This document shows positions 17,495 through 27,706 of a stretch of DNA of 64,000 bases, piece after piece (positions within the stretch are counted from its first letter, which is position 1; each line of letters begins with the position of its first letter). The stretch spans positions 4,634,001 to 4,698,000 of the forward strand of contig NZ_CP072913.1 of the NCBI RefSeq assembly GCF_017968885.1, read 5' to 3'. The DNA is from Pseudomonas sp. Tri1 (GTDB taxonomy: Bacteria > Pseudomonadota > Gammaproteobacteria > Pseudomonadales > Pseudomonadaceae). The position numbers and the translations under genes were made by a program. The notes beneath the pieces were generated by a model. It had not been told where the DNA came from. It made no database searches and worked only from the letters and a program-made list of their open reading frames with translations.

Positions 17495-19174
17495 TCAGAT
17501 CCGGAACTGCCCCACCAGTTTGCCCAGGCGCTGGCCCAGGTCGGCGAGGCTGCGGGAGGTCTGGGCGCCAAGCTGGGTTTCGTCGGCGACGCTGTCCACC
17601 GCCACGGCGATCTGATGCACGCTGCGGTTGATCTCCTCGGCCACGGCGGTCTGCTCCTCAGCGGCGCTGGCGATCTGGGCGTTCATCGAGTTGATGGTGC
17701 CGATCAACTGCGCCATGGTGTCCAGGGATGCCCCGGCTTCGTTGGCCCGCACCGACGTGCCCTCGCCGGCCTCACTGGAGCGGCGCATCGCTTCTACCGC
17801 CGCATGGGTGCCTGATTGCAGGCGGTCGATCATGCCTTGGATTTCCTGGGTGCTTTGCTGGGTCCGGCTGGCCAGGGCCCGCACTTCATCGGCCACTACC
17901 GCGAACCCACGCCCGGCTTCACCGGCACGAGCAGCCTCGATGGCAGCGTTGAGGGCCAGCAGGTTGGTCTGCTCGGCGATCGAACGAATCACCCCAAGCA
18001 CACTGACAATCGACGCCACGTCCTGCTGCAGGCTGTCCAGGGACACGCCGCTGCTACGAATATCGTTCACCAGCGCATGAATCTGCTGGATGCTGCCGGC
18101 CACCACGCGCTTGGCAGACTGGCCTTCTTCGTCGGTCTGCTGGGCCGCGACGGCCGCGCCCTGGGCGCTGCGGGCCACTTCCTGGGCGGCCGAAGACATT
18201 TCGTTGATCGCCGTGGCGACCTGGTCGGTTTCGTGACGCTGGCGTTCCATGGCCTGCTCGGAGCGCTGGGCCTGCTCGGAAACCTGCGTCACCAGCCCGG
18301 TCAGTTGGGAAGTCATCTCGGTAATCTGCCGCACCAGGCCGTGGATCTTGTCGACGAAACGGTTGAAGGAACCGGCCAGTTGGCCGAGTTCGTCCTGGCT
18401 GGTGATTGCCAGGCGGCGCGTCAGGTCGCCCTCGCCCGCGGCGATGTCATCGAGGTTGTCTTTCATCAGGTGCAGAGGCCGCAGAATGGTATTGGCCAGC
18501 ACGATCCCCACCACCGCAATCACCAGCAACACCACGACGGCGATCCCGACAATACTTAGCACCACACCTTGCAGGCGCTCGTGGACTTTGGTTTCCACCA
18601 ACGCCACTTGGGCTTCGATGCCGTCCAGGTTGACCGAGCTACCGACCGCCATGTCCCACTTGGCCAGGTATTCGGTGTAACCGAGCTTAGGCACCAGGTC
18701 TTTGCTGTTGGGCAGTGGCGAGCTGTATTCGAGATAGTGGGTTCCGTCCTTGGCGACTTTCACCAGGTCGCGGTTGACGTAGACACCGTTCGGGTCACGG
18801 TTGTCCTTGAAACTCTTGCCCACGCCGTCGGGGCTGTTGGCCTTGAACAGGCGCACGGTTTCGGAGTCGTAGCCGAAGAAATAGCCATCCTTGCCATAGC
18901 TGACGTTCGACAACAGCTTGATCGCCTGGGCCCGCGCCTCGTTATCACCGGGCGCTGCCGCGTCGTACAACGGCTTGATGGCCGTCAGCCCCACCGCCAC
19001 GTAGTTCTGCAACGTAGCCTTGGCCTCGCTGAGCAGGCGTTCGCGGGTCTGCTGGACCTCTTTGACAGCCTGTTCCTGCAGAATGAATGCCGTGGTCAGG
19101 CTGATGATCACGGCGGACAACAATACAGGCAGTACTGCCAGGGACAGGACTTTAGCCTTCAGGCTCAGGCGCAT
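17495..19174 (-). CDS. Methyl-accepting chemotaxis protein with Cache domain
   Basis: A 559-residue chemoreceptor. TM1 (about residues 8-30), a periplasmic single-Cache domain (about 40-185) with the KDGYFFGYD element typical of sCache_2, TM2 (about 190-212), HAMP (about 213-265), and a cytoplasmic signalling hairpin with the conserved tip [19 protein letters not shown]. The ligand class of such Cache domains is often small organic acids, but nothing here fixes the ligand. Start chosen at 19174 ([13 protein letters not shown]) since the upstream 17 residues lack a membrane or ribosome signal. No CheB/CheR pentapeptide is seen at the C-terminus (ends KLVGQFRI). Confidence 0.93.
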   Translation of the reverse strand: MRLSLKAKVLSLAVLPVLLSAVIISLTTAFILQEQAVKEVQQTRERLLSEAKATLQNYVAVGLTAIKPLYDAAAPGDNEARAQAIKLLSNVSYGKDGYFFGYDSETVRLFKANSPDGVGKSFKDNRDPNGVYVNRDLVKVAKDGTHYLEYSSPLPNSKDLVPKLGYTEYLAKWDMAVGSSVNLDGIEAQVALVETKVHERLQGVVLSIVGIAVVVLLVIAVVGIVLANTILRPLHLMKDNLDDIAAGEGDLTRRLAITSQDELGQLAGSFNRFVDKIHGLVRQITEMTSQLTGLVTQVSEQAQRSEQAMERQRHETDQVATAINEMSSAAQEVARSAQGAAVAAQQTDEEGQSAKRVVAGSIQQIHALVNDIRSSGVSLDSLQQDVASIVSVLGVIRSIAEQTNLLALNAAIEAARAGEAGRGFAVVADEVRALASRTQQSTQEIQGMIDRLQSGTHAAVEAMRRSSEAGEGTSVRANEAGASLDTMAQLIGTINSMNAQIASAAEEQTAVAEEINRSVHQIAVAVDSVADETQLGAQTSRSLADLGQRLGKLVGQFRI

Positions 19175-19302
19175 ACTGTTCACTCTTGTAGGTGTTATTG
19201 GCGTGGTTAGCTGTATTAACGGCAAGGCATGGGAAAACTGTAGGACAAGGTGGGACGGTTATCGCGAGCGGTCAGCAAATAAGGTTGCTGAATTTGAAGG
19301 CC

Positions 19303-19401
19303 CCATCGCGAGCAAGCTCGCTCCCACAGGGGATCAGCGCTGCTCACGGGTTTCGTGTTCACGCAGGATCCAATGTGGGAGCGAGCTTGCTCGCGATGGC
19401 G
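19303..19401. repeat. REP doublet
   Basis: Inverted pair of REP copies between the chemoreceptor and the antiporter gene. Confidence 0.85.
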
Positions 19402-19418
19402 GCGACTCGGTCTTGAGG

Positions 19419-20738
19419 CTACAACACCATCGCCGCCACCCACCCAAACGCCAGCAACGGCAGGTTGTAATGGATGAAGGTCGGGACCACGGTGTCCCAG
19501 ATGTGATGGTGCTGGCCGTCGATGTTCAGGCCGGAGGTCGGGCCCAGGGTCGAGTCCGAGGCAGGCGAGCCGGCGTCGCCCAGGGCGCCGGCGGTGCCGA
19601 CGATGCAGACGATCGCCAACGGGCTGAAACCCAGTTGCAGGCACAGCGGCACGAAAATCGTCGCCAGGATCGGCACCGTGGAGAACGACGAGCCGATGCC
19701 CATGGTCACCAGCAACCCCACCAGCAGCATCAGCAGCGCTCCGACGCCCTTGTTGTGGCCGATCCAGGCCGCCGAGGTTTCCACCAGGCTCTGGACTTCA
19801 CCGGTGGCCTTCATCACTTCAGCAAAACCCGAGGCGGCGATCATGATGAAACCGATCATCGCCATCATTTTCATGCCCTCGGTGAACAAGTCGTCGGTTT
19901 CACGCCAGCGCACCACCCCCGATACGGAGAAGATCAGGAACCCGACCAGGGCACCTATGATCATCGAATCCACCATCAGCTGGACGGCGAACGCCGCCAC
20001 AATCGCCAGTCCTGCCACCAGCAGGCTCATGGGGTTGTAACGCACGGCCACTTGCTCGACCCGGGCGATTTTCTTCAGGTCGTAGACACGTTTCTTGCGA
20101 TAGGTGAACAACGCCAGCAGCAAGCCAAACACCATGCCCAACGCCGGGATACCCATGGCATGGGTGACGTTGATGCCGCTGACGTCCACACCGCTGCGGG
20201 CGATGTTGGCCAGGAGGATTTCGTTGAGGAAGATATTGCCGAACCCCACTGGCAGGAACATGTAGGGCGTGATCAGACCGAAGGTCATGACGCAGGCGAT
20301 CAACCGGCGGTCCAACTGCAACTTGGTCAGCACATAGAGAAGCGGCGGCACCAGCAGCGGGATGAAGGCGATATGGATCGGCAAAATATTCTGGGAGGCG
20401 ACCGCGACCGTTCCCAGCAGACCGATCAGGACCCATTTGACGCCCGAGCCGCCGGCGGCATCCTGGCGATCCACCAAGGCCAGGGCTTTGTCGGCCAGGG
20501 CATGGGCCATGCCGGACTTGGCAATCGCCACGGCGAACGCACCGAGCAAGGCGTAGGACAGCGCCACCGTCGCACCGCCCCCAAGGCCGGCGTTAAAGGC
20601 CTTGAGCGTTCCCTCGATGCCCAGGCCACCGGTCAAGCCGCCCACCAACGCACCGACAATCAGCGCGATCACCACATGCACGCGGGACAGGCTGAGCACC
20701 AGCATGACGCCAACCGCGGCAATTACTGCATTTATCAT
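19419..20738 (-). CDS. Na+/H+ antiporter family protein
   Basis: A 439-residue inner-membrane protein with about 10-12 hydrophobic helices. Its architecture and segments such as [19 protein letters not shown] and [18 protein letters not shown] fit the Na_H_antiport family related to NhaC and to small-carboxylate transporters. It would exchange Na+ for H+, or possibly an organic substrate; the sequence does not decide. GAGG lies just before the ATG at 20738. It lies downstream of the PepSY/two-component operon on the same strand, but a 150-bp gap separates them. Confidence 0.82.
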   Translation of the reverse strand: MINAVIAAVGVMLVLSLSRVHVVIALIVGALVGGLTGGLGIEGTLKAFNAGLGGGATVALSYALLGAFAVAIAKSGMAHALADKALALVDRQDAAGGSGVKWVLIGLLGTVAVASQNILPIHIAFIPLLVPPLLYVLTKLQLDRRLIACVMTFGLITPYMFLPVGFGNIFLNEILLANIARSGVDVSGINVTHAMGIPALGMVFGLLLALFTYRKKRVYDLKKIARVEQVAVRYNPMSLLVAGLAIVAAFAVQLMVDSMIIGALVGFLIFSVSGVVRWRETDDLFTEGMKMMAMIGFIMIAASGFAEVMKATGEVQSLVETSAAWIGHNKGVGALLMLLVGLLVTMGIGSSFSTVPILATIFVPLCLQLGFSPLAIVCIVGTAGALGDAGSPASDSTLGPTSGLNIDGQHHHIWDTVVPTFIHYNLPLLAFGWVAAMVL

Positions 20739-20888
20739 CGTTACCTCAAAGCACAGCGATGGAGAGCCACCGGACAAAAAGGTCGCGACTTTGCAGGAAG
20801 CGGCGGCAAGCTGCAAGGGCTGTGGGGCGGGTTTTCAGTGACTCGCAATGTCTATGCCCACAGGGGGCTCGCCGCCATTGGATACGTA

Positions 20889-22202
20889 TCAGCGCTTGGG
20901 CAACTCGATCACAACCTTCAGCCCGCCCCACTCGCTGTCTTGCAGCGCCAGCGTGCCGCCCCAGGTGTCGACGATGTCCCGCACGATGCCCAGGCCCAGG
21001 CCATGGCCATCGGTCTGTTCGTCCAGGCGTGTGCCGCGGCTGAAGACCTGGTTGCGGCGATCCTCGGGAATGCCTGGGCCGTCGTCTTCCACCGCCAGGC
21101 TGAACCCCGTGGCCGTCTCGTTCACGGTCAGGCGCACTTCGGCGTCTGCCCACTTGCAGGCGTTGTCCAACAGGTTGCCCAGCAGCTCCAGCAGATCCTC
21201 ACGGTCCCAGGGCAGGTGCAAGCCCGGCGGGGCGATGCAAGTCAGTTGCAGGTGTTCGCCGTGGATCATGTTCAGCGTGGCCAGCAACCCCGGCAGTTCG
21301 GCGTCGCAGTCCAGGTGCGCGCCGGGCAACGCATCGCCGGACAGACGGGCGCGGTTGAGTTCGCGGTTCAGACGCTGGCGGACCTGTTCCAGTTGCTCAA
21401 GCAACAGCTTGCGCAGCTCGGGATACGGGTCGAGCTTCTCGTTCGAAGCCAGGCTTTGCAGCACCGCCAGCGGAGTTTTCAAGGCATGCCCAAGGTTGCC
21501 CAGGGCATTGCGCGAACGCTTGAGGCTGTCTTCAGTGTGGGCCAACAGATGGTTGATTTGCGCCACCAGCGGTTCCAGCTCCCGGGGCACTTGCTCGTCG
21601 AGCTGCGAACGCTGCCCGCGCTGCAACTGTGCAATTTGCTCACGGGCCCGATCCAGGGGGCGCAAGGCGCGGTGCACGGTGATGCGTTGCAATAACAGGA
21701 TCAACAGCAGCCCCGCCAGCCCGAGACCGAGGCCGATCTGTTGCATCCGCCGGAAACTGTCACGCACCGGTGTGTAGTCCTGGGCCACGCTGATGGAAAT
21801 AGCCTGGCCCAGGCGCCGATAGTCGGTGCGCAGCACCAGCAGCTTCTGCCCCTCGGGGCCCAACTGCAGGTTGCTGTGCAAGCCTGGGTGATCGAGCCGG
21901 GGCAACTCCTGGTCCCACAGGGAACGGGAGCGCCAGTGCACATCGGCAAAATCGATGCGGAAATAGTGCCCGGAAAACGGCCGTTGATAGGCCGGCGACA
22001 AGCGCCGCTCATCCAGTTGCAAGCCCTGCGGGCCACGCACCAGAGCCACCAGCAGGTTCTCGCTGTCGTTACGCAGCCCAGCTTCCAGATAGCGCTGCAA
22101 ACCCAGTTCGAACAACCACAAACTGGTCTGCGCCAGGACCAGCCCGACCACCACCATCACACCAATCAGGCCCAGGCTCAGGCGCCGCTGGATCGATCTC
22201 AC
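20889..22202 (-). CDS. Sensor histidine kinase of a PepSY-linked two-component system
   Basis: A 437-residue membrane kinase. TM1 (about 10-30), a periplasmic loop of about 125 residues, TM2 (about 160-180), HAMP, then HisKA with the phospho-accepting His in [12 protein letters not shown] and HATPase boxes (N in DNACKWA, G1 in [10 protein letters not shown]2 in GLGLGI). The start overlaps the regulator stop by 4 bp (ATGA). The PepSY partners suggest sensing of an envelope metal or peptide signal. Gene order resembles the P. aeruginosa bqs/car operon, but no RExxE ferrous-iron motif is found in the periplasmic loop, so I do not assign that name. Confidence 0.9.
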   Translation of the reverse strand: MRSIQRRLSLGLIGVMVVVGLVLAQTSLWLFELGLQRYLEAGLRNDSENLLVALVRGPQGLQLDERRLSPAYQRPFSGHYFRIDFADVHWRSRSLWDQELPRLDHPGLHSNLQLGPEGQKLLVLRTDYRRLGQAISISVAQDYTPVRDSFRRMQQIGLGLGLAGLLLILLLQRITVHRALRPLDRAREQIAQLQRGQRSQLDEQVPRELEPLVAQINHLLAHTEDSLKRSRNALGNLGHALKTPLAVLQSLASNEKLDPYPELRKLLLEQLEQVRQRLNRELNRARLSGDALPGAHLDCDAELPGLLATLNMIHGEHLQLTCIAPPGLHLPWDREDLLELLGNLLDNACKWADAEVRLTVNETATGFSLAVEDDGPGIPEDRRNQVFSRGTRLDEQTDGHGLGLGIVRDIVDTWGGTLALQDSEWGGLKVVIELPKR

Positions 22203-22867
22203 TGCGCCTGCCCGCCGAACAGGTAACCCTGGCCGCGACGGGTTTCGATCACGCTGCGCCCCAGCTTGCGCCGCAGGTGATTGACATGGACTTCCAGCAC
22301 ATTGGAATCACGCTCGGTTTCACCGTCATACAGGTGTTCGGCGAGATGGCTCTTGGACAGGATTTGCTCGGGGTGCAGCATGAAATAGCGCAACAACCGA
22401 AACTCGGCGGCGGTCAGTTGGATCTCTGCGCCATCACGAATCACGCATTGCCGCCCTTCATCCAGGTGCAGCCCGGCCGCCTTGAGCGTCGGTTGGTTGG
22501 CTTGGCCATGGGAGCGGCGCAGCAGCGCCTGGACCCGCAGGTGCAGTTCTTCGGGGTGAAAGGGTTTGGTCAGGTAATCGTCGGCCCCGGCCTTGAGGCC
22601 TTCGATACGTTCGGCCCAGGAGCCACGCGCGGTGAGGATCAGCACGGGCGTGCCCAGGCCGCCGGCACGCCATTGCGCCAGCACCTCGAGCCCCGGCACA
22701 CCGGGCAGGCCGAGGTCGAGAATGATCAAGTCGTAAGGCTCGCTGCTGCCTTGATACACCGCATCGCGACCGTCAGCGAGCCAATCGACGGCGTAGCCCT
22801 GTCGTGTCAGCCCGGCCATCAGTTCGTCGGCCAGGGGAACGTGATCTTCCACCAGGAGCAGGCGCAT
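22199..22867 (-). CDS. OmpR/PhoB-family response regulator
   Basis: A 222-residue regulator: a receiver domain with the acidic pair ED at 7-8, phospho-Asp at 51 in [10 protein letters not shown], Thr in LTARG and Lys in LTKPF, then a winged-helix DNA-binding domain ([16 protein letters not shown] ... VNHLRRKLG ... [11 protein letters not shown]). Its start overlaps the stop of the second PepSY gene by 1 bp and its stop overlaps the kinase start by 4 bp, so all four genes form one tight operon. A direct-repeat site for an OmpR-type factor sits in the operon promoter (23536-23551) and is probably its own target. Confidence 0.94.
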   Translation of the reverse strand: MRLLLVEDHVPLADELMAGLTRQGYAVDWLADGRDAVYQGSSEPYDLIILDLGLPGVPGLEVLAQWRAGGLGTPVLILTARGSWAERIEGLKAGADDYLTKPFHPEELHLRVQALLRRSHGQANQPTLKAAGLHLDEGRQCVIRDGAEIQLTAAEFRLLRYFMLHPEQILSKSHLAEHLYDGETERDSNVLEVHVNHLRRKLGRSVIETRRGQGYLFGGQAQ

Positions 22868-23178
22868 CAGTCTTCCTTATCTTTGAGTAAGCGGCCGGTG
22901 GCGGCTTCCAGGTCCAGTTCGCGCACGACGCCGTCGGTATCCAGCAGTTCGACCTCGTAAATATAGACGCCGTGTTTTTCTTCCAGCTCGGCCTCCAGCA
23001 GCTTGGCGCCGGGGTGAAGATCCAGAGCCTGCTGGAGCAACTGCTCCAACGGCAGGATCACGCCTTGCTGGCGCAGTTGCAGGGCCTCGTCCTGGTCCAG
23101 GTCCCGGGCCATGGCCACCGAACAGAACGCCAGCAGCGCCAGCGTCCATCGGCTGCGGGCGCATAAATTAAGCTTCAT
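22867..23178 (-). CDS. PepSY domain periplasmic protein (second copy)
   Basis: A 103-residue exported protein. The first 24 residues ([13 protein letters not shown]) form a signal peptide, so the mature protein is about 80 residues. It has one PepSY unit: helix [14 protein letters not shown], then the strands [13 protein letters not shown] and [14 protein letters not shown]. PepSY domains are small inhibitory or sensing modules. It is a paralogue of the preceding gene (same LNDDEA/LDQDEA and YIY-V-L pattern). Its ATG overlaps the preceding stop by one base (TAATG). The start at 23178 was set by this junction and by the signal peptide. Confidence 0.88.
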   Translation of the reverse strand: MKLNLCARSRWTLALLAFCSVAMARDLDQDEALQLRQQGVILPLEQLLQQALDLHPGAKLLEAELEEKHGVYIYEVELLDTDGVVRELDLEAATGRLLKDKED

Positions 23179-23486
23179 TACGTATCCTGATGATTCTTGA
23201 GCACCTCGCCGTTGGCGGCGTCCAATTCCAGGTCCCACTCAATACCCTTCGCATCGCGCAGATCCACCTGATAGATGTACCGGCCGTACTCTTCGTCCAG
23301 CTCGGTAGCGGTCAAGGTCGCGCCAGGGTGTTCAGCCAGGGCAATGGCGTTGAGTTTTTCAAAGGACAGAATGGTACCAGCGTCTCGCAGTTTGCGGGCT
23401 TCGTCGTCGTTGAGATCTCGTGCATGAGCCAGGCCAGCGCCGAGGGCCATGAGGGTCGCGATGAAAAAGGCAGTCAGGCGGTTCAT
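23178..23486 (-). CDS. PepSY domain periplasmic protein (first copy)
   Basis: A 102-residue exported protein heading the operon. The signal peptide (residues 1-23, FFIATLMALGAGLAHA) is followed by RDLNDDEARKLRDAGTI, and the PepSY strands YGRYIYQVDL and IEWDLELDAANGEVL. It likely acts in the periplasm, possibly by binding metal or the kinase's sensor domain; that is inference from the operon. A strong AAGGAG lies 8 bases before the ATG at 23486. Longer in-frame reading to 23885 runs through REP repeats and is rejected. Confidence 0.9.
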   Translation of the reverse strand: MNRLTAFFIATLMALGAGLAHARDLNDDEARKLRDAGTILSFEKLNAIALAEHPGATLTATELDEEYGRYIYQVDLRDAKGIEWDLELDAANGEVLKNHQDT

Positions 23487-23535
23487 GGTTTGTCTCCTTT
23501 TTATAATCTTTGCGGGGGGACTGTATCGGGGCGAA

Positions 23536-23551
23536 CTTAACTGAAACTGAA
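23536..23551 (-). promoter_or_regulatory. Candidate autoregulatory site, direct repeat
   Basis: TTCAG-N6-TTAAG on the minus strand, 50 bp before the first PepSY gene. This resembles the TTAAG-N6-TTAAG boxes of PmrA/BqsR-type regulators. Likely bound by the downstream response regulator; one half-site deviates by one base. Confidence 0.5.
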
Positions 23552-23575
23552 TTGCCATCATCCAACCCAGATCAA

Positions 23576-23664
23576 TGTGGGAGCGAGCTCGCTCGCGATA
23601 GCGCAGTTCAGTCACATCAATATCAACTGACAGACCGCCATCGCGAGCAAGCTCGCTCCCACAG
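23576..23664. repeat. REP doublet
   Basis: Inverted pair of REP copies between the PepSY operon promoter and the divergent patatin-like gene. Confidence 0.85.
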
Positions 23665-23711
23665 GGTTTTGTGTCGCTATAATTGTCCGCTTGTTTGCTT
23701 TCGAGACCGGT

Positions 23712-24791
23712 ATGACCGCCATCCACATCAAGTTCCCCGCCCTCACCCTCAAGGCCGGTCCACGTGCCTTTGCACGCATTCGCCAGGCCGGCCTGAACGC
23801 CGCCGACGTCGGCATCCTGCCGGGCGCCGCCGGTGGTCCCAAGGCCTTGGGTATCCAGGGCCTGGACCTGGCGCTGTTCGGCCAATGGCTACCCGCCGCG
23901 CCCCGAGAACGCTCGCTGATCGGGGCCTCGGTGGGTGCCTGGCGCTTCGCCAGCGCCTGCCTGCCGGATGCCGCCGAGGGGATCCGACGCCTGGGCACCT
24001 TGTACAACGAACAAAGCTTCGCCAAAGGCGTGACCATGGCCGGGGTCAGCCAGAGCTCGCAGCGCATGCTCGATGACTTGCTCGAAGGCCGCGACAGCTC
24101 GATCCTCGACAACCCGCATTACCGGCTCAACATCATGGTGGTCAAGAGTCACGGCTTGCTGGCGCTCGATCATCGCGGACGGCTGGGCCTGGGCTTGTCG
24201 TCGGTGATCGCCGACAACCTGCGAGGCCGTGCACGGCTGTCGCGGCATTTCGAACGGTTGATCATCCACGACCCGCGCCTGGCCCCGCCCCTGCATCCGC
24301 TGAAGGACTTTCCGTCACGTTTCGTTGCGTTGCAAGCCGACAACCTGCGCCAGGCCCTGCTGGCCTCGGGTTCGATCCCCATGGTGATGGAAGGTGTGCG
24401 CGACCTGCCCGGCGCCGGTGCCGGCACCTACCGTGACGGCGGCCTGCTGGACTACCACCTCGACCTGCCTTACAGCGGCGAGGACATCGTGCTGTATCCG
24501 CACTTCACCGACCGGGTCATTCCCGGCTGGTTCGACAAAGGTTTGCCGTGGCGCAAAGGCAATGTCGACCGCCTTCAGGACGTGTTGTTGCTGGCGCCGT
24601 CCCGTGAATACCTGGCGCGCCTGCCCTACGGCAAACTGCCGGACCGGAATGACTTCAAGCGTTTCATGGGCGATGACCCGAGCCGTCGCAAGTACTGGCG
24701 CACGGCGATGGACGAGAGCCGCCGGCTCGGTGATGAGTTTCTCGAACTGAGCGCCAACGGTGGGCTGGGCGAGCGTTTGCTGACCCTTTAG
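23712..24791 (+). CDS. Patatin-like phospholipase
   Basis: A 359-residue protein with the patatin lipid acyl-hydrolase dyad: the nucleophile Ser in GASVGAW and the Asp in [10 protein letters not shown] glycine-rich oxyanion segment ([10 protein letters not shown]) precedes it. It would hydrolyse a phospholipid or acyl ester; no secretion signal is evident. Overall length and absence of extra domains suggest a stand-alone cytoplasmic or membrane-associated enzyme. The start at 23712 was preferred over an upstream non-ATG extension of seven codons. Nothing in the context fixes its role; queD follows after 83 bp on the same strand. Confidence 0.82.
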   Translation: MTAIHIKFPALTLKAGPRAFARIRQAGLNAADVGILPGAAGGPKALGIQGLDLALFGQWLPAAPRERSLIGASVGAWRFASACLPDAAEGIRRLGTLYNEQSFAKGVTMAGVSQSSQRMLDDLLEGRDSSILDNPHYRLNIMVVKSHGLLALDHRGRLGLGLSSVIADNLRGRARLSRHFERLIIHDPRLAPPLHPLKDFPSRFVALQADNLRQALLASGSIPMVMEGVRDLPGAGAGTYRDGGLLDYHLDLPYSGEDIVLYPHFTDRVIPGWFDKGLPWRKGNVDRLQDVLLLAPSREYLARLPYGKLPDRNDFKRFMGDDPSRRKYWRTAMDESRRLGDEFLELSANGGLGERLLTL

Positions 24792-24874
24792 TCAGCACGC
24801 TCGCGCAACGCCTGGATCAAACTGATAAACTCCGCCGCCTGCCTCGCGACCGCTACCTTAAAGAGCCCGAACCA

Positions 24875-25231
24875 GTGGAAATCTTCAAAGAGTTTACCTT
24901 CGAATCCGCCCATCGCCTGCCCCACGTGCCGGATGGCCACAAGTGCGGGCGCCTGCACGGTCACTCGTTCAAAGTGGCGATCCACTTGAGTGGCGACATC
25001 GACCCGCATACCGGCTGGATCCGTGACTTCTCGGAGATCAAGGCGATCTTCAAGCCACTCTACGAGCGCCTGGACCACAACTACCTCAACGACATCCCTG
25101 GCCTGGAAAACCCTACCAGCGAAGTCCTGGCCAAGTGGATCTGGAATGAGTTGAAGCCGTTGCTGCCGGAGCTCAGTGCCATTCGCATCCATGAGACATG
25201 CACCAGCGGTTGCATCTATCACGGCGAATAA
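24875..25231 (+). CDS. queD: 6-carboxy-5,6,7,8-tetrahydropterin synthase QueD
   Basis: A 118-residue enzyme of the queuosine pathway that converts dihydroneopterin triphosphate to 6-carboxytetrahydropterin. Zinc-binding histidines are in ESAHRL and [10 protein letters not shown], the catalytic cysteine in HKCGRLHG, and LDHNYLND holds the active-site His/Asp. The C-terminal [15 protein letters not shown] strand (here [10 protein letters not shown]) is also conserved. The start codon is GTG (24875). The following hairpin at 25238-25271 may be its terminator or a REP-like element. Confidence 0.94.
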   Translation: MEIFKEFTFESAHRLPHVPDGHKCGRLHGHSFKVAIHLSGDIDPHTGWIRDFSEIKAIFKPLYERLDHNYLNDIPGLENPTSEVLAKWIWNELKPLLPELSAIRIHETCTSGCIYHGE

Positions 25232-25237
25232 CCATTC

Positions 25238-25271
25238 CCCTTGTGGCAAGGGAGCTCGCTCGCCACAAGGG
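25238..25271. repeat. Palindrome CCTTGTGGC...GCCACAAGG after queD
   Basis: Inverted repeat around GGGAGCTCGCTCGC without a T run. It resembles the GTGGCGAGGGAG-type repeats at 31.5, 46.2 and 51.0 kb; it may also act as a transcript-end hairpin. Confidence 0.65.
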
Positions 25272-25339
25272 TGTCTCCCCTGCTGAATCGCATTGGCCTA
25301 TGCTCTTTCCCCTGAGCCATTCTCAGTGGAACATCGATC

Positions 25340-26155
25340 ATGACCAACTGGCTGCTGGATCAGACCTACGACTTCAACGGACACCCCATCCGCTACGCCA
25401 TCCACGGCGATGGTCCACCGCTGGTGTTTGTCCACGGCACGCCCTTTTCTTCCTACGTGTGGCACCGGATCGCCCCGCTGTTCTTCGCCACCCACAGGGT
25501 GCATTACTTCGACCTGTTGGGTTATGGCCAGTCCGCGCAGCCTGATGCAGACGTGTCCCTCGGCGTGCAAAACCAATTGCTCGCAAAATTGCTGGAGCAC
25601 TGGGGCCTGGAATGCCCGGACGTGGTGGCCCATGATTTCGGCGGCGCCACCGCCCTGCGCACGCACCTGCTCGACGGCAAAGACTACCGCAGCCTGACCC
25701 TGATCGACCCGGTGGCCCTGTCACCTTGGGGCTCCCCCTTTGTACAGCACGTGCGCCAATATGAAACAGCGTTCAGCGGCCTGCCCGATTACATTCAGCG
25801 GGCCATCGTGCCGACCTACATCCGCGGCGCGATCAAGCGCGATATTCCAGACGCAGAACTGGCGCCTTACGTACAGCCTTGGCTTGGCGAGCCAGGCCAG
25901 GCGGCGTTCTATCGGCAGATTGCGCAGATGGACGAGCGGTACACCCGCGAGATCCAGGACCTGTACCCCAGCGTGCGCTGCCCGACACAGGTTCTCTGGG
26001 GCGAGGATGACCAGTGGATCCCCATCGAGCGTGGCCGGGCCTTGCACAAGCTGATTCCCGGCGCGCAATTGCACCCGGTTCCGAACGCCGGGCACCTGGT
26101 CCAGGAAGATGCGCCGCAGGCCATCGTCGCAGCACTGTTGCGATTTCTGACCTGA
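25340..26155 (+). CDS. Alpha/beta hydrolase with Asp nucleophile (dehalogenase/epoxide-hydrolase-like)
   Basis: A 271-residue alpha/beta hydrolase. The oxyanion HGTPF segment is followed by the nucleophile elbow VAHDFGGA, in which aspartate replaces the usual serine, as in haloalkane dehalogenases and epoxide hydrolases. The acid (WGEDDQW) and His (NAGHLVQED) complete the triad. The cap domain lies between about residues 130 and 205. The true substrate is unknown; naming it a dehalogenase would go beyond the evidence because the halide-binding Trp/Asn pair was not verified. It is monocistronic. Confidence 0.85.
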   Translation: MTNWLLDQTYDFNGHPIRYAIHGDGPPLVFVHGTPFSSYVWHRIAPLFFATHRVHYFDLLGYGQSAQPDADVSLGVQNQLLAKLLEHWGLECPDVVAHDFGGATALRTHLLDGKDYRSLTLIDPVALSPWGSPFVQHVRQYETAFSGLPDYIQRAIVPTYIRGAIKRDIPDAELAPYVQPWLGEPGQAAFYRQIAQMDERYTREIQDLYPSVRCPTQVLWGEDDQWIPIERGRALHKLIPGAQLHPVPNAGHLVQEDAPQAIVAALLRFLT

Positions 26156-26158
26156 ACC

Positions 26159-26248
26159 TGTGGGAGCGAGCTTGCTCGCGATAACGGTCTGTCAGTTGGC
26201 ATCTATATGACTGACCCGACGCCATCGCGAGCAAGCTCGCTCCCACAG
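26159..26248. repeat. REP doublet
   Basis: Inverted pair of REP copies upstream of codBA. Confidence 0.85.
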
Positions 26249-26420
26249 GGGGGACCGCATCGCTAATGAGATCTGTGTTCCAACTTGAATCACCGCCGCA
26301 CCGCTTTCGCCCTCTTGCGCCTCCCAAGCCCGAAGATTGTCTATAAATAACCTCGCGCTCACTCGTTTGGCACGGCCACTGCACGCTTGCGATATTCCCC
26401 TCATCCGCAAGGACCGCCAC

Positions 26421-27692
26421 ATGACTCAGAACGATCCAGGCAACGACTACCCCTTGAGCGAAGTCCCGATGCACGCCCGCAAGGGCTTGGCTTCCACGGC
26501 CATGGTGCTGCTGGGCTTCACCTTTTTCACCGCCACGATGTTTGCCGGTGGCAAGCTGGGGGTGGCGTTCGGTTTTGCCGAGATGCTCACCGTGATCGTG
26601 ATCGGTAACCTGCTGCTGGGCCTGTATGCGGCGGGCCTGGGTTACATCGCTTTCAAGAGCGGGCTCAATTCGGTGCTGATGGGGCGCTTCTGTTTTGGCG
26701 AGGTGGGCAGCAAGCTCAGCGACTTGATCCTGGGCTTCACCCAGATCGGCTGGTACGCCTGGGGCACGGCGACTGCCGCCGTGGTGCTGGGCAAGTATTT
26801 CGAGCTGAGCGAGGGCAGCGTGCTGGGGTTGATGGTGCTGTTCGGCCTGGGGTTCTGCGCCACGGCCTACATTGGCTATCGTGGCTTGGAAATCCTCTCC
26901 TACATTGCCGTGCCGGCCATGATGTTGCTGCTGATGCTGTCGATGTGGGTGGCGACGGTGAAGGTCGGCGGCCTCGATGGCCTGCTGGCGATAGTGCCCA
27001 CGGGCAGCCTCGACTGGTCCACCGCCATCACGCTGGTGTTCGGCACCTTCGTCAGCGGCGCGACCCAGGCGACCAACTGGACGCGGTTTTCCCGCTCGGC
27101 GAAGGTCGCGGTGCTGGCGAGCCTGATCGGCTTCTTCCTCGGCAATGGCCTGATGGTACTGATCGGCGCCTACGGCGCCATCGTCTATCAACAGCCAGAC
27201 GTGGTCGAAGTGCTGCTGTTGCAGGGTTTCGCCATGGCGGCGATGGCCATGCTGCTACTCAACATCTGGAGCACCCAGGACAACACCATCTACAATTTCG
27301 CCGTAGCCGGTTGCAACCTGCTGCGCACCCGCCGGCGCAAGGCCGTCACCCTCGGCGGCGCGCTGATCGGCACACTGCTGGCGCTGCTGGGCATGTATGA
27401 CCTGCTGGTGCCGTACCTGATTTTGCTGGGCACGGTGATCCCACCCATTGGCGGCGTGATCATGGCCGACTTCTTCTTCCGCTGGCGCGGCCGCTATCCA
27501 CGCCTGGCCGAAGCGCAGTTGCCTGCGTTCAATTGGCCCGGGCTGTTCGCTTACGGGATCGGCACCGTCGCCGCATTCAACTCACCCTGGGTCGCGCCGC
27601 TGGTAGGAATCGCCGCTGGCGCGCTAACGTATGTGCTATTGATCGGCGTAATGGGAATTCGCGCCACCAACGCCCCCCTACAAGATCTTTAA
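26421..27692 (+). CDS. codB: Cytosine permease CodB
   Basis: A 423-residue inner-membrane transporter of the nucleobase:cation symporter-1 family, importing cytosine. About 12 hydrophobic helices are visible, including FTFFTATMFAGGKLGVAFGF near the start (TM1 carries the substrate site in this family) and the IVIGNLLLGLYAAGLGYIAF segment. AAGGA lies 7 bases before the ATG at 26421; an upstream extension to 26337 has no ribosome site. codA follows 14 bp downstream, so cytosine uptake and deamination are one operon. Confidence 0.93.
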   Translation: MTQNDPGNDYPLSEVPMHARKGLASTAMVLLGFTFFTATMFAGGKLGVAFGFAEMLTVIVIGNLLLGLYAAGLGYIAFKSGLNSVLMGRFCFGEVGSKLSDLILGFTQIGWYAWGTATAAVVLGKYFELSEGSVLGLMVLFGLGFCATAYIGYRGLEILSYIAVPAMMLLLMLSMWVATVKVGGLDGLLAIVPTGSLDWSTAITLVFGTFVSGATQATNWTRFSRSAKVAVLASLIGFFLGNGLMVLIGAYGAIVYQQPDVVEVLLLQGFAMAAMAMLLLNIWSTQDNTIYNFAVAGCNLLRTRRRKAVTLGGALIGTLLALLGMYDLLVPYLILLGTVIPPIGGVIMADFFFRWRGRYPRLAEAQLPAFNWPGLFAYGIGTVAAFNSPWVAPLVGIAAGALTYVLLIGVMGIRATNAPLQDL

Positions 27693-27706
27693 GAAGGACT
27701 CGCCTG

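Noticed and set aside
19020..21695. An 891-codon open frame on the plus strand across the chemoreceptor and antiporter genes
   Set aside because: It is antisense to three well-recognised minus-strand genes and has His/Gln-rich, low-hydrophobicity text typical of GC-rich shadow frames.
20889..22867. Naming the two-component pair BqsRS/CarRS or PmrAB
   Set aside because: Gene order and the promoter box fit loosely, but the RExxE sensing motif was not found in the kinase loop.
25340..26155. Firm call as haloalkane dehalogenase
   Set aside because: The Asp nucleophile fits, but halide-stabilising residues could not be confirmed by eye, and other Asp hydrolases share the motif.
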